From Pedobacter cryoconitis (lineage in GTDB: Bacteria > Bacteroidota > Bacteroidia > Sphingobacteriales > Sphingobacteriaceae), in NCBI GenBank assembly GCA_019352875.1, contig JAAAFW010000015.1, positions 1,404,583-1,468,582 of the forward strand: a stretch of DNA of 64,000 nt, read 5' to 3'. Below are positions 44,801 through 52,766 of this stretch, piece after piece. Made by a program: the position numbers and the translations under genes. Under the pieces are notes generated by a model. The model made no database searches, was not told the origin of the DNA, and saw only the letters and a list, made by a program, of their open reading frames with translations. How positions within the stretch are numbered: the stretch's first letter is position 1; every line of letters begins with the position of its first letter.

Positions 44801-47800
44801 CTTCCTGATACGGCGCGGAGGTAATCTGCTGACGTGACAGAGTTCTTAAGAACTTCAGGTCGCCAATTTTTTGTTTTGGATTTCTAATTATCGATTCAAG
44901 TAATGCAAGGTATTGCGTTGCCATATTAGCGATAGTCTCTTTTTTGAAAAGGCCGTCGGCATATTCAATGTTCAGCAGTAATCCCTTTTGCCGTGGTATG
45001 ACTTCAAATTGCAGGTCAAATTTAGATTTACCATTGAAAATCCACTCCAACTGATGATTAATGACGGGAGATGCATTATCTGTAGTATGATCGGATTCCT
45101 GTAAAATAAAAATAGTCTGAAATAATGAATTATGGCCATTAAACCTGTCTTTCATCTGTTCCCTGATAATGAGTTCCAGCGGTATTTCCTGATTCTGAAA
45201 TACATGAGGTAGCATCTGTCTGATTTTTTGCAACAAATCTTCATACACCGGATTACCCTCTATCTGAATTCGCAGGGGTAACATGTTAACAAAATAGCCA
45301 ATTGTTTCGTCTGCGGTTGAGGGTGTTCTGTTGGCTGCTGGGCTACCTATACAAAGATCATCCTGGCCACTGTAATACTGCATAAGTAAGCTAAATGCCG
45401 ATAGTAAGGTCATGTATAAGGTTACATGCTGCTCTTCTGAGAGTGTACGGACCCCTTCGGTTAAATCTGCAGGAATAAAAACCTGATGTTGTTTTCCTGA
45501 AAGTTGCGGGGTGGAAGGCCTCGGATAATCAAGCGGCAGCTGGAGATAAGGCACTTCCAGGAGGTAATTTTTCCAGAAGTCAAGACCTGCATTTATTCTG
45601 ACGGGCGTGATATTGGTTTGTTGCCAGTAGGCGTAGTCCCGGTATTGGAGTGGTTGTTCTTTTGGTATTGGTTTTTTCTGATGGGCGATGTGCTGGTATA
45701 GGTCATTGAGTTCTCTAATGAGCAGGGGCATAGACCATCCATCGGTTGCAATATGATGAATAATGAGGAACAAAGAGGATGGTTTGTTTACCTTGTTTAT
45801 TAAATAGGCGCGGAGCATATAATCTTTGTTCAGTTCGAAAGGTATGTCTAAATAAAACTGCAGTGAGGTGGGATCTTCAAGCGAATGCAGTTGCCAGTTT
45901 TCCGGGCTTATCAGGTTTTGATAAGGTTCGTCTTCCTCCTCAGTTATTACGGTTCTAAGAACACTATGCCGGTCCAGTAGCATCCGGAACGCAGTTTGTA
46001 GTGCGCTGAAGGAAATGCTTTCTTCCACCGGATAGATAACGCCGATGTGGTAGGGCAAACTGCCGTTTAACCGGTCAATAAACCACAAACTTCGCTGCTG
46101 CGTGGATAGCCTGACCTTTTTTGTCGCCGCGGTTCTGGTAATTTCGATATTTTCCTGCCATTGCTTATCTTTTTGGGCAAGATAAGCTGTAAGTTCACTG
46201 ATCGTTGGGAAAAGGAAAAGATCTGCGATTTGAAGAGGTAGGTTTAATTGCGTCCGAATCCTGGATACCAGTTTATAAGCATAAATTGAATTGCCTCCGA
46301 AGTAGAAGAAATTGTCATTAATGCCGATTTTTTCCATTTCCAGAATCGCTCCCCAGAGTTTAACGAGTTCTGCCTGCAAAGGTGTCTGCGGAGCTTTATA
46401 AGAATCCCTGAATTCATAATCTTCCGTATAATAAGTCGCCAATAATTCCCGGTCCAGTTTTCCATTGGCAGTAAGTGGAAAGTTCCCGACCCTGATAAAT
46501 CGGGAAGGCACCATATATGATGGCAAAAGGTTATTCAGGTAATCTCTTAATTTTTCTCCGGTGACATCGGATGGGCTGATGAAATAGCAAATCAATTTTT
46601 TGTTTTCGGGCTGTTCACCCCGAACAAGTACACTGCAGTTCATGATATCTGGTGACTGACGTAACTGCTCTTCGATTTCAGAAAGCTCTACTCTGTAGCC
46701 ACGAATCTTAACCTGAAAGTCTACCCGACCTACAAATTCATAATTATTATCCGGCAGCTTCCTGACGATATCTCCTGATTTATATACCTTTTCGATATCT
46801 CCTGATTGGTTTTTTAAGTCAATAAAACGTGCTTGAGTCAGTTCAGCCCGGTTATGATAGCCGTTGCCTACCTGAATGCCGCCAATAAACAGTTCTCCAG
46901 TTTCCCCTTGTGGTACAGGATTTAATTGTTCATCCAGTACATAATATGTTACATTCGGAAAAGGTTTCCCTATGGTTGTCAGCGGATGTACATCGTCAAA
47001 AGTAAAGACGCTGACAACTACAGTTGTTTCTGTTGGTCCGTACATATTCACCAGAGTTAGCATTGATTTCCAGTAATTTACGACATATGATGCCGGGGCC
47101 TCGCCACCGGTATATACTTTTCTGAGATTACCTTTTCTTCCATCTGCAGGTAGTGTCGCAAGCGTAGAAAAAGGGATGTATGGAATTATTGTTATTCCTT
47201 TTTCACAGATGAAATCAAGCAGGGCATCACCGATAATCCTGTTATCCGGATAAAGTTGTACTGTAATGCCCAGGGTAAGGGGTGCCCATAAATCAAGAGC
47301 TATCCCGTCAAAATTGGGACTTGAGATTTGTAATGCATAATCAGCTTCCTCTGCTTCCAGCTGATGGCCGTAGTGTTTAACAAAATTGGCAATTGCGTGG
47401 TGTGCAATCTTTACCGCCTTTGGAATACCCGTACTACCAGACGTATAGGCAAAATAAGCCGTTGAATCGTAAAGGTCTTCTATTGGGGGCTTCTCTGTTG
47501 AAAGATTTTTTAAAGTATTTTGAGTCTCTGTATCATCTATGAATATGATATCGCCGTTATAAAAATTAAATTTTTCTGCACAGGCTTTGGTTGTAATCAG
47601 TAAAGGGTTATCCATGTCTTCAAGCATCAGCATCAGCCGCTCCTCAGGATAATGCAGATCCAGGGATAGATAGGCAGCTTCTGCTTTCCAGATCGCCAGC
47701 ATAACAATAATTCTTTCTATTGATTGCTCCATGCAAAAGGCAACAGGTTTATTCAAATATTTTCCTTTAAGCTTTATAAGTCTCGCTGTTTTATTTGCTT

Positions 47801-47927
47801 TATGATCAAGATCTTTAAAGTTAATTTTATCGTTCTCAGAAATTATAGCTGTTTTATTGGAGTGATTTAACGCTGAATCTTCTAGTGAATTCAGTATTGT
47901 GTTGAATAAAGGGGGATAATCGCTCAT
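41805..47927 (-). CDS. Dimodular NRPS, A-PCP-C-A-PCP-reductase
   Basis: 2040 aa. A1 spans about 20-500 (TSGSTGIPKA, NMYGPTETT, RGYRVELSEIE) and PCP1 has Ser547 in GGNSIYA. The C domain spans about 600-1030 with HHIATDG at 724-730. A2 spans about 1045-1530, PCP2 has Ser1585 in GGHSLLL, and a terminal thioester reductase spans about 1668-2035 (GATGFVG at 1675-1681, Y1839-x3-K1843). There is no starter C domain and no thioesterase, so a dipeptidyl thioester should be released reductively as an aldehyde or alcohol, or cyclise to an imine. By-eye Stachelhaus codes are DGLPYGMVVK (A1) and DGMPITAVAK (A2); both keep the Asp and Lys for alpha-amino acids. No phosphopantetheinyl transferase gene is nearby. 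It is divergent from a methyltransferase. Confidence 0.93.
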   Translation of the reverse strand: MSDYPPLFNTILNSLEDSALNHSNKTAIISENDKINFKDLDHKANKTARLIKLKGKYLNKPVAFCMEQSIERIIVMLAIWKAEAAYLSLDLHYPEERLMLMLEDMDNPLLITTKACAEKFNFYNGDIIFIDDTETQNTLKNLSTEKPPIEDLYDSTAYFAYTSGSTGIPKAVKIAHHAIANFVKHYGHQLEAEEADYALQISSPNFDGIALDLWAPLTLGITVQLYPDNRIIGDALLDFICEKGITIIPYIPFSTLATLPADGRKGNLRKVYTGGEAPASYVVNYWKSMLTLVNMYGPTETTVVVSVFTFDDVHPLTTIGKPFPNVTYYVLDEQLNPVPQGETGELFIGGIQVGNGYHNRAELTQARFIDLKNQSGDIEKVYKSGDIVRKLPDNNYEFVGRVDFQVKIRGYRVELSEIEEQLRQSPDIMNCSVLVRGEQPENKKLICYFISPSDVTGEKLRDYLNNLLPSYMVPSRFIRVGNFPLTANGKLDRELLATYYTEDYEFRDSYKAPQTPLQAELVKLWGAILEMEKIGINDNFFYFGGNSIYAYKLVSRIRTQLNLPLQIADLFLFPTISELTAYLAQKDKQWQENIEITRTAATKKVRLSTQQRSLWFIDRLNGSLPYHIGVIYPVEESISFSALQTAFRMLLDRHSVLRTVITEEEDEPYQNLISPENWQLHSLEDPTSLQFYLDIPFELNKDYMLRAYLINKVNKPSSLFLIIHHIATDGWSMPLLIRELNDLYQHIAHQKKPIPKEQPLQYRDYAYWQQTNITPVRINAGLDFWKNYLLEVPYLQLPLDYPRPSTPQLSGKQHQVFIPADLTEGVRTLSEEQHVTLYMTLLSAFSLLMQYYSGQDDLCIGSPAANRTPSTADETIGYFVNMLPLRIQIEGNPVYEDLLQKIRQMLPHVFQNQEIPLELIIREQMKDRFNGHNSLFQTIFILQESDHTTDNASPVINHQLEWIFNGKSKFDLQFEVIPRQKGLLLNIEYADGLFKKETIANMATQYLALLESIIRNPKQKIGDLKFLRTLSRQQITSAPYQEEKTLVGLFEDQVSSNPSRIALTFKGESLSYLQLHKQSAIVANYLIRSGVKRGQFVACLMEQSLELVSGLLGVVKSGAAYIPLDINNPIERMNVLIDDTNPSFLVTTYNFKKIAEMLQIPVLYLEDILNTGTGEQEMRSFTNTHSPSDLIYVIHTSGTTGIPKGVLIEHRAISNFTTRYGDLLDIGSEDRTLQFSPYNFDGSVMDIWIPLIKGATVHLYPNNKLLGENLANFLQLHAITVIPFISPSVLSTLPESAAFPHLRVIATGAEVCPLSLSRRWISKVKLLNAYGPTETTVAVNNFVFDTRHSGNTLGKPIQHIRFYILDKYRRQVPEGAIGELYISGIQVARGYLNQPKLTAEKFPSNPFIQKDDPNEFIYNRMYKTGDRVRLLKDGMIEYAGREDQQIKIRGYRVELSEIEAALQQIDGIGQAVVQLVRPDSDLLSIRAYITGDNKKSSIRAELDKKLPAYMIPAEIIRIEELPVKHNGKLDLHALARFAEESSHETEEEQQELNEHEQLLKEIWSDVLKLKSIQVDDNFFHLGGHSLLLTKLYSRIAQHYPGKISLSELYINNTIRKLARLIETSDTNLSPQNYSLGNDPLSEELKIDAAQVIDPDAFNYSSKGNFTNPRAILLTGATGFVGIHMLAEFIRTTQASIYLLIRSDNEKHAAERLLKTIRQQLLPVEIYDSERVKLLTGDLSKPLLGLSETAYGELAKKIDVIYHAGGAVNFIQPYAYMKAANIGGLRSLIQLATTVQLKQISLLSTVGVYSWEHYFTHPEMIMENDPTDPAFKYLSRDMGYIQSKWVMEKIADKAIKLGVPVIIFRLGYAFCHSLNGATAKYQWWSSLVKTCIELNSYPMLAAQKEELIAVDFIGKAIAHISKNPNAPGKIFHLSSTKTDNISVTDFFVLLNKEFGMNLKPLPYTEWMSLWENDEQSPLYPLLSLFKFKVYDDKSIIEIHQNTPDFDTSNTLHFLKDSDIRVPAIDRNMLSAYLKNLGIEGF

Positions 47928-48120
47928 AACTTATTGATTTAATTAAAAAATGAAACTAAAAAGTTGCTAATTATTTTATCCAAATGTATATTATTTAATT
48001 ACTGTTTTATATGTTCATTTTATTCATGCTTATTATTTTTACAATTGATTTTATGTTACTACAGTTAACTTAAATATTTTTTATTTAGTTTTATATATGA
48101 ATTAATAATTAACTGATAAC
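47928..48120. promoter_or_regulatory. AT-rich divergent intergenic region of the NRPS locus
   Basis: This 193-base stretch separates the NRPS and methyltransferase starts. On the minus strand TACATTTG (47981-47988) fits the -7 consensus exactly at a good distance from the NRPS start. No clear plus-strand -7 box was found. Otherwise the stretch is nearly all A and T. Confidence 0.45.
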
Positions 48121-49146
48121 ATGAAAAGAACTCAAATTAACCCGGTACAAACATTTAAAATGTATGAATTGATAAGTGGCTATTGGGTTGCATGTGGTAT
48201 ACATGCAGTTGCAGAACTCAATATTGCAGACCTGCTTAATCAAGGCGATCAAACTGTTGAGGAACTAGCGAAGAGAACAGCTTCGCATCCCGGTTCCTTG
48301 TACCGGCTGCTGCGTGCAGTGGCTAGCGTAGGGATCTTTGAAGAAACCGAAGATGGGAGATTTAGTTTAAATGAGCTTGGTGCTGCAATATTGAGTGACA
48401 CACCTGGTTCGGTAAAACCGTGGGCACTCGCCAATCTCGGCGAACATTTTCCGGCCTTCGGAAACCTGACTTATGGAATCAGGACGGGTAAAATTCCTTT
48501 TGACGACTTCCACGGAATATCTCTTTGGGAATATTATAAACAAAATCCGGCAGCCGGTGAAAATGTGATGAAAGCAATGGCCGGTGTTTCTGGTGCTGTA
48601 ATAGATGGTATAACCAGTGCATATGACTTCTCGTCATTTGAAAATATAGTAGATATAGGTGGTGGTAATGGCGCATTGTTGTTTAGTGTATTGCGTACAG
48701 CACCGCGTAGTAAAGGGATTGTGTTTGACGAAGCTTATGTAGTAGAGCAGACTGCGCAGCAAATTCCCGATGACCTGAAAGACAGATGTACAGTTTCAGG
48801 AGGGAGCTTTTTTAATGAAATCCCAGCGGGTTCAGATCTTTACCTGACCAAATGGGTGACGCATGACTGGAATGACGATGAGGTTATCCTTTTATTGAAG
48901 AATGCAAGGACGGCGATGAAAGACAGCAGTAAACTTTTAATTATCGATGCGGTGATCCCCGATGGGAGTTTAAACGTTCCACATGCGGGAAAATTACTTG
49001 ACTTAAATATCATGGCTATGACCAGTGGAAAGGAGAGAACGCTTAAAGAATTTAAACATTTGTTGGAAGCATCTGGTCTGAGTTTTACGCGTCTTATTGA
49101 AACTACTACCGAAGTATCCAGTATAATAGAATGTGAAAAGCATTAA
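48121..49146 (+). CDS. SAM-dependent O-methyltransferase (class I, PF00891 type)
   Basis: 341 aa. An N-terminal dimerisation winged helix (HAVAELNIADLLNQGDQTVE, SLYRLLRAVASVGIF) precedes the methyltransferase domain with DIGGGNG near 178-184 and the catalytic-base His at about 248 in VTHDWNDDE. These enzymes O-methylate small molecules, often polyketides and peptides. It is divergent from the NRPS and followed by an EthD-like gene 11 bases on, so a role in tailoring the NRPS product is likely, but inferred from proximity. Confidence 0.88.
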   Translation: MKRTQINPVQTFKMYELISGYWVACGIHAVAELNIADLLNQGDQTVEELAKRTASHPGSLYRLLRAVASVGIFEETEDGRFSLNELGAAILSDTPGSVKPWALANLGEHFPAFGNLTYGIRTGKIPFDDFHGISLWEYYKQNPAAGENVMKAMAGVSGAVIDGITSAYDFSSFENIVDIGGGNGALLFSVLRTAPRSKGIVFDEAYVVEQTAQQIPDDLKDRCTVSGGSFFNEIPAGSDLYLTKWVTHDWNDDEVILLLKNARTAMKDSSKLLIIDAVIPDGSLNVPHAGKLLDLNIMAMTSGKERTLKEFKHLLEASGLSFTRLIETTTEVSSIIECEKH

Positions 49147-49157
49147 ATAGCTAGGTT

Positions 49158-49484
49158 ATGATCAAAGTGACTATATTTTATCCCGTCCAAACTGGGCAAT
49201 GGTTTGACAAAATATACTACCTCGAAAAGCATTTGCCGCTGTCTAAAGCGGTATTTGGTGAAGCACTCAGAGGGGTGCTGATAGAAGAACTGATTGAGGC
49301 AGACCTATCAGAGGGAAATGTGTCTTATCAGATTATTGGCCACCTTTTCTTCGATTCAGCAGATGACTTTTATAACAAATACCTTCCTGCAAAAGAACTT
49401 TTATTTGAAGATGGATTAAAATACACAAACTGTATCCCTTTTCTGCAGCTTAGCAAGGTTTTATATGGTGATTATCCCGTATAG
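49158..49484 (+). CDS. EthD domain-containing protein
   Basis: 108 aa. The stretch MIKVTIFYPVQTGQWFDKIY, then EKHLPLSKAVFGEALRG and SYQIIGHLFFDSADDFYNKY, is typical of the EthD ferredoxin-like alpha/beta barrel. Members occur beside oxygenases and in natural product pathways and may act as small-molecule cyclases, decarboxylases or monooxygenase partners. It is in the same operon as the methyltransferase. Confidence 0.8.
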   Translation: MIKVTIFYPVQTGQWFDKIYYLEKHLPLSKAVFGEALRGVLIEELIEADLSEGNVSYQIIGHLFFDSADDFYNKYLPAKELLFEDGLKYTNCIPFLQLSKVLYGDYPV

Positions 49485-49486
49485 TT

Positions 49487-49494
49487 TATATTTG
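49487..49494 (+). promoter_or_regulatory. -7 promoter box before the secreted hypothetical
   Basis: TATATTTG is an exact -7 box of the Bacteroidota type, 35 bases before the start codon at 49530. The -33 element is weak. Confidence 0.45.
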
Positions 49495-49529
49495 TCTCCG
49501 CAATACTGCCAAGCTCAATAGCGATTTGA

Positions 49530-50078
49530 ATGAAATCAGTTAAAAAAAATGTTCTGTCTGTAATCGTGGTTACTTTTCTTTGCTCTTTATCTTTCGCGGT
49601 ATTCGCACAGAAATCCGGGAATGCGCGTAAACTATTGGACAGGCCATATTTTTTGGAGCATGAGCTGAAAAGTAAGGACAGTCTGTTTGCTACAGACGTA
49701 GTTACGCTCAAAAAGTATATCACATTTGACAGTCTTGATGTAGAGTTGCTGAAAGCACCAGTTTTAAGGGAGATCTTGTTGGGAGAAGCCAGGGTCGGCA
49801 GGCCGGCAACCTATCAGACTATGGTAGCATATATGGATTACTACCGGCAGACCGTCGCTTACAGGGAGTTCCGCGAAAACCTGTTGCTGTTTAAACGAAT
49901 GGAGTCTGTAAAAGTAAACCCCTTAAATTGGGAGAAGGATCAGATACTTTTTAATCGCCTTGGGTTTACCGAAAGTGACCTGGAAGATTTTAAGTCTTAT
50001 ATCTCAGCTCCGGAACATGCCAATATGAATTATAAGCAGGCTTATATCGGTTATATGAATGAAATAATGGCTTTGTAA
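49530..50078 (+). CDS. Secreted protein of unknown function
   Basis: 182 aa with a cleavable signal peptide (SVIVVTFLCSLSFAVFAQ). The mature part is mostly helical, with many Tyr, Leu and Arg (AYMDYYRQTVAYREFRENLL), and has no recognisable family motif. It is not clearly linked to the NRPS operon, since it has its own promoter-like box. The metallophosphoesterase gene follows after 78 bases. Confidence 0.65.
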   Translation: MKSVKKNVLSVIVVTFLCSLSFAVFAQKSGNARKLLDRPYFLEHELKSKDSLFATDVVTLKKYITFDSLDVELLKAPVLREILLGEARVGRPATYQTMVAYMDYYRQTVAYREFRENLLLFKRMESVKVNPLNWEKDQILFNRLGFTESDLEDFKSYISAPEHANMNYKQAYIGYMNEIMAL

Positions 50079-50156
50079 ATACGGATCTTAAAGTTAACTT
50101 AATACGGCGTTAACTTTTGAGCCTTTATTTTTACCGCCATCAATCAAAAATATAAA

Positions 50157-51062
50157 ATGGAACGAAGAACCTTGATTAAAAGCCTTGGTGGTTTACTTTT
50201 AATGCCATCTCTGGCAATTGGTCATACAATATCTGCAGAGAAGCCAGTGCTGAGGTTTGCACATTTAACAGATATACATCTTAAAGATGAGTTTGATGCG
50301 CCAGCCAGATTCGCGAAATGCCTGCACAAGCTGCAGCAGACGGAACCTAAATTAGACTTTATACTTAACGGCGGAGATGTCGTCTTTGATATGAACAAGC
50401 AAAATCTGAATGCGATATCTGCTCAATGGAAACAATATCACAATGTGCTAAAAGCAGAAAGCAGTTTGCCGGTACATTACTGCCTGGGAAATCACGATAT
50501 CTGGTGGGATGAAAATAATAAAGGTCAAACAGTATATGGGAAGCAATACGCACTTGACCAGCTTGGTATGCCAGGTCTGTATTACAGTTTCGTGAAAAAC
50601 GGGTGGAAATTTATTTTGCTCGATAGTGTACATCTGGATCTTGATGGCACCTGGTATATTGGAAAATTAGGGGAGCAGCAAATTGAATGGCTGGAAAATG
50701 AACTGCGAAATACAAATCCTTCTGTTCCGGTTGTTGTCCTTTCTCATATCCCTATATTGAGTTCGACGGTGTTGATCGCTGCCGACAATGCTTCCAATGG
50801 ATATCAGATTTTGGGAGGAGATATGCATGTCGATGCCCGCAGAATAGTTGATATTTTTTGCAGGTACCCGAATGTTAAGTTATCTCTGAGCGGCCACACG
50901 CATCTAAGGGATAAGGTTGTCTATAATGATGTTACCTATATCTGTAATGGTGCTGTAAGCGGTGCCTGGTGGGAGGGTAACCGGCAGCAAACTGCTCCGG
51001 GTTATGGTGTTATAGACTTATTTGCAGACGGTACTTTCGAGGAAAAATACGTTAATTACTAA
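50157..51062 (+). CDS. Exported calcineurin-like metallophosphoesterase
   Basis: 301 aa. The N-terminus has a twin-arginine-like signal (RRTLIKSLGGLLLMPSLA). The metal-binding blocks are complete: LTDIHL (D39, H41), NGGDVV (D74), LGNHDIWW (N112, H113, D114), SHIP and GHTH. It is a periplasmic or surface phosphoesterase; phosphodiesters or phosphomonoesters are the family's substrates. It ends at a hairpin terminator and is intact despite the IS element downstream. Confidence 0.9.
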   Translation: MERRTLIKSLGGLLLMPSLAIGHTISAEKPVLRFAHLTDIHLKDEFDAPARFAKCLHKLQQTEPKLDFILNGGDVVFDMNKQNLNAISAQWKQYHNVLKAESSLPVHYCLGNHDIWWDENNKGQTVYGKQYALDQLGMPGLYYSFVKNGWKFILLDSVHLDLDGTWYIGKLGEQQIEWLENELRNTNPSVPVVVLSHIPILSSTVLIAADNASNGYQILGGDMHVDARRIVDIFCRYPNVKLSLSGHTHLRDKVVYNDVTYICNGAVSGAWWEGNRQQTAPGYGVIDLFADGTFEEKYVNY

Positions 51063-51079
51063 CACGTTTTATTTAAAGA

Positions 51080-51117
51080 AATGGGCATACATATCAATAT
51101 GAATGCCCATTTTTTTT
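51080..51117 (+). terminator. Terminator after the metallophosphoesterase
   Basis: ATGGGCAT (51081-51088) pairs with ATGCCCAT (51103-51110), with additional inner ACATAT/ATATG pairing, followed by a run of seven T. Confidence 0.85.
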
Positions 51118-51187
51118 GAACTGAAGAAATTGTCCATTCCTGAAAGTAGTTGATAAAGTTTAGGATAATTCTTAAATTAAATTAAGA

Positions 51188-51541
51188 ATGGAAGCACCAA
51201 GAAAAGGATCAAAAGGTGGTCGGGTAGCCATCTATGATGAAAGTTTAAAAATATCAGTTTGCTGTGATTACCACAGTGGTCGACTGAGTGTAAGTCAGGT
51301 AGGGAAGAAATATGGTTTAGATGAAGGGACCGTGTATCACTTTTTGCGTTGGTATAAGAAATATCAGGGGCGTTTGGAAGGTTTGACTAGTGCTTCTATA
51401 TCAAAAGATAAGGATGTTGTGGATCTGAGTAAGGAATTATCCTATGCGCAGCTTCGTATTACCGCTTTAGAATTGCTGTTGAAGAATGCAGAAAAAGAAA
51501 TGGGGGTAGATATCCTAAAAAAGCATGGTACCAAACGGTAA
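51188..51541 (+). CDS. IS3-family transposase OrfA
   Basis: 117 aa. An N-terminal helix-turn-helix of the IS3 OrfA type (GRLSVSQVGKKYGLDEGTVY) and a C-terminal coiled coil (ELSYAQLRITALELLLKNAE) are present. It ends just after the slippery heptamer and makes the DNA-binding part of the OrfAB transposase on frameshifting. The start ATG lies 57 bases inside the left end. Confidence 0.9.
   Translation: MEAPRKGSKGGRVAIYDESLKISVCCDYHSGRLSVSQVGKKYGLDEGTVYHFLRWYKKYQGRLEGLTSASISKDKDVVDLSKELSYAQLRITALELLLKNAEKEMGVDILKKHGTKR
51517..51523 (+). promoter_or_regulatory. Programmed -1 frameshift slippery site
   Basis: The heptamer A-AAA-AAG is in phase with OrfA and sits six codons before its stop. In the -1 phase the frame is open from the heptamer into OrfB, giving the OrfAB fusion. 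This is the standard IS3-family arrangement. Confidence 0.88.
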
Positions 51542-51624
51542 GGCAATTACGGGGCATATTTAATCAGTATTCGCTTCGTTTTATTTGCAAACTGTTTGGT
51601 AAAAGTCCTCAGGGCTGGTATCAT

Positions 51625-52464
51625 TTGCACCAGCATAAGGATGAGAAAGTAATGAAGCAGGCTTTAATTCTGGAAAAAGTACGGCGTATCCGTGCAATAT
51701 TACCACGTTTGGGAACGATCAAACTACTCCACCAATTGCATCAAGAACTGCAATCGGATCAGTTGCATATTGGTCGGGACTCGCTGTTCAGGTTAATGCG
51801 GGAAAACAATTTATTGATCAAAAACAGACGTAGAACGGTAAAAACGACCAATTCTATCCATCGTTTTAAAATATGGCCTGACTTGGTTAACCGGCGTAGC
51901 AGCACGATGGCCGAAGAGATTTGGGTAAGTGATATTACCTATATCCGCTGTAAAAGTGGCTTTGCCTATCTATCATTGGTCAGCGATGCCTACTCCCGTA
52001 AAATTGTCGGATATAATCTAAGTCCGAATCTAAAAGCAGACAGCTGTATGAAAGCGTTAAAGATGGGCCTAGATGCCCGTTTATATCCTAAAAGGCAGCT
52101 AGTACATCATTCCGATCGGGGTATTCAATATTGCTGCGACGCTTATATTCAGCTTCTGCAGCAGCACCAGATCCACATCAGTATGACCCAATCGGGCAGT
52201 CCCTATGATAATGCCATTGCCGAAAGAATCAATGGAATACTGAAGACCGAGTTCGGGCTTCATGAAACTTTTGGCTCCTTAGCCCTGGCTAAAAAACAGG
52301 TGGAGACGGCCATCTCCAAATACAACTATCTGCGCCCACATTTTAGCTGTGGATTAAACACACCACAGTACAAGCATGCCTATGTAGAGCCGCGCAAAAC
52401 CAAGCGAAATCAGGAATATTTAAACTACTCACAAGCAAAATCAGGAATACCAGTTACAGAATAA
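51625..52464 (+). CDS. IS3-family transposase OrfB (DDE integrase)
   Basis: 279 aa counted from a TTG, though the frame is open upstream to the slippery site and the functional product is probably OrfAB. The catalytic triad is complete: D103 in WVSDITYI, D164 in HHSDRG and E200 in NAIAERINGIL, spaced D-x35-E as expected. The C-terminus includes the typical YLRPHFSCGLNTPQ. The copy therefore looks active in sequence. Confidence 0.9.
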   Translation: MHQHKDEKVMKQALILEKVRRIRAILPRLGTIKLLHQLHQELQSDQLHIGRDSLFRLMRENNLLIKNRRRTVKTTNSIHRFKIWPDLVNRRSSTMAEEIWVSDITYIRCKSGFAYLSLVSDAYSRKIVGYNLSPNLKADSCMKALKMGLDARLYPKRQLVHHSDRGIQYCCDAYIQLLQQHQIHISMTQSGSPYDNAIAERINGILKTEFGLHETFGSLALAKKQVETAISKYNYLRPHFSCGLNTPQYKHAYVEPRKTKRNQEYLNYSQAKSGIPVTE

Positions 52465-52766
52465 AGTAAATTCAGGAATATTAAATTGAGTTAGCCTAAT
52501 CTATCAAGTGCATTCAGTATAAGACAAATCAAGTTTAATTCTGAGTTAACGCTTGTCTTGTGCTGATTTTGTCAACATCTCATTCAGAGTTCGTTCGGGC
52601 TTTATTCGCACTTCCTTCGGGGTTCCTTCGGTCGGGATTGAAGGAATCCCGAAGGAAGTATGTACCATCAATAAATGAAGATCGACCCCCTACAAAAGAT
52701 TGCACTTTCTTCAACGGAAAATATATCACAGAATTTTCTTCGCTTATCTTATTATACGCTGTCGTC
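52465..52766. other. Non-coding stretch beside the IS with palindrome
   Basis: These 302 bases hold no credible gene; the 73-codon frame at 52560-52781 has no coding look. The left part is AT-rich. The middle contains a cluster of TTCGG-like motifs and the palindrome at 52610-52659. The right part leads to the 3' end of the TlpA-like gene. It may be remnant of another element. Confidence 0.5.
52610..52659. repeat. Near-perfect palindrome, 20-bp arms
   Basis: ACTTCCTTCGGGGTTCCTTC at 52610-52629 and its inverse complement at 52640-52659 differ at one position (a G-T pair), with a 10-base loop. There is no T-run after it, so it is not a standard terminator. It could be a repeated palindromic element or a relic of a mobile unit. 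Confidence 0.8.

Larger units (their letters stand above)
51131..52480 (+). mobile_element. IS3-family insertion sequence (IS150-like)
   Basis: Two overlapping-phase transposase genes with a slippery site identify the element. The ends are marked by imperfect inverted repeats: ATTCCTGAA at 51136-51144 and TTCAGGAAT at 52471-52479, extending with partial matches inward. The outermost bases are TG on the left, but the expected CA is not evident on the right, so the right end may be eroded. It lies in the intergenic region between two intact genes. Confidence 0.85.

Noticed and set aside
47928-48120. Replication origin or attachment site in the AT-rich divergent region
   Set aside because: No DnaA-box cluster, iterons or repeated ends were found; high AT content is normal for promoters here.
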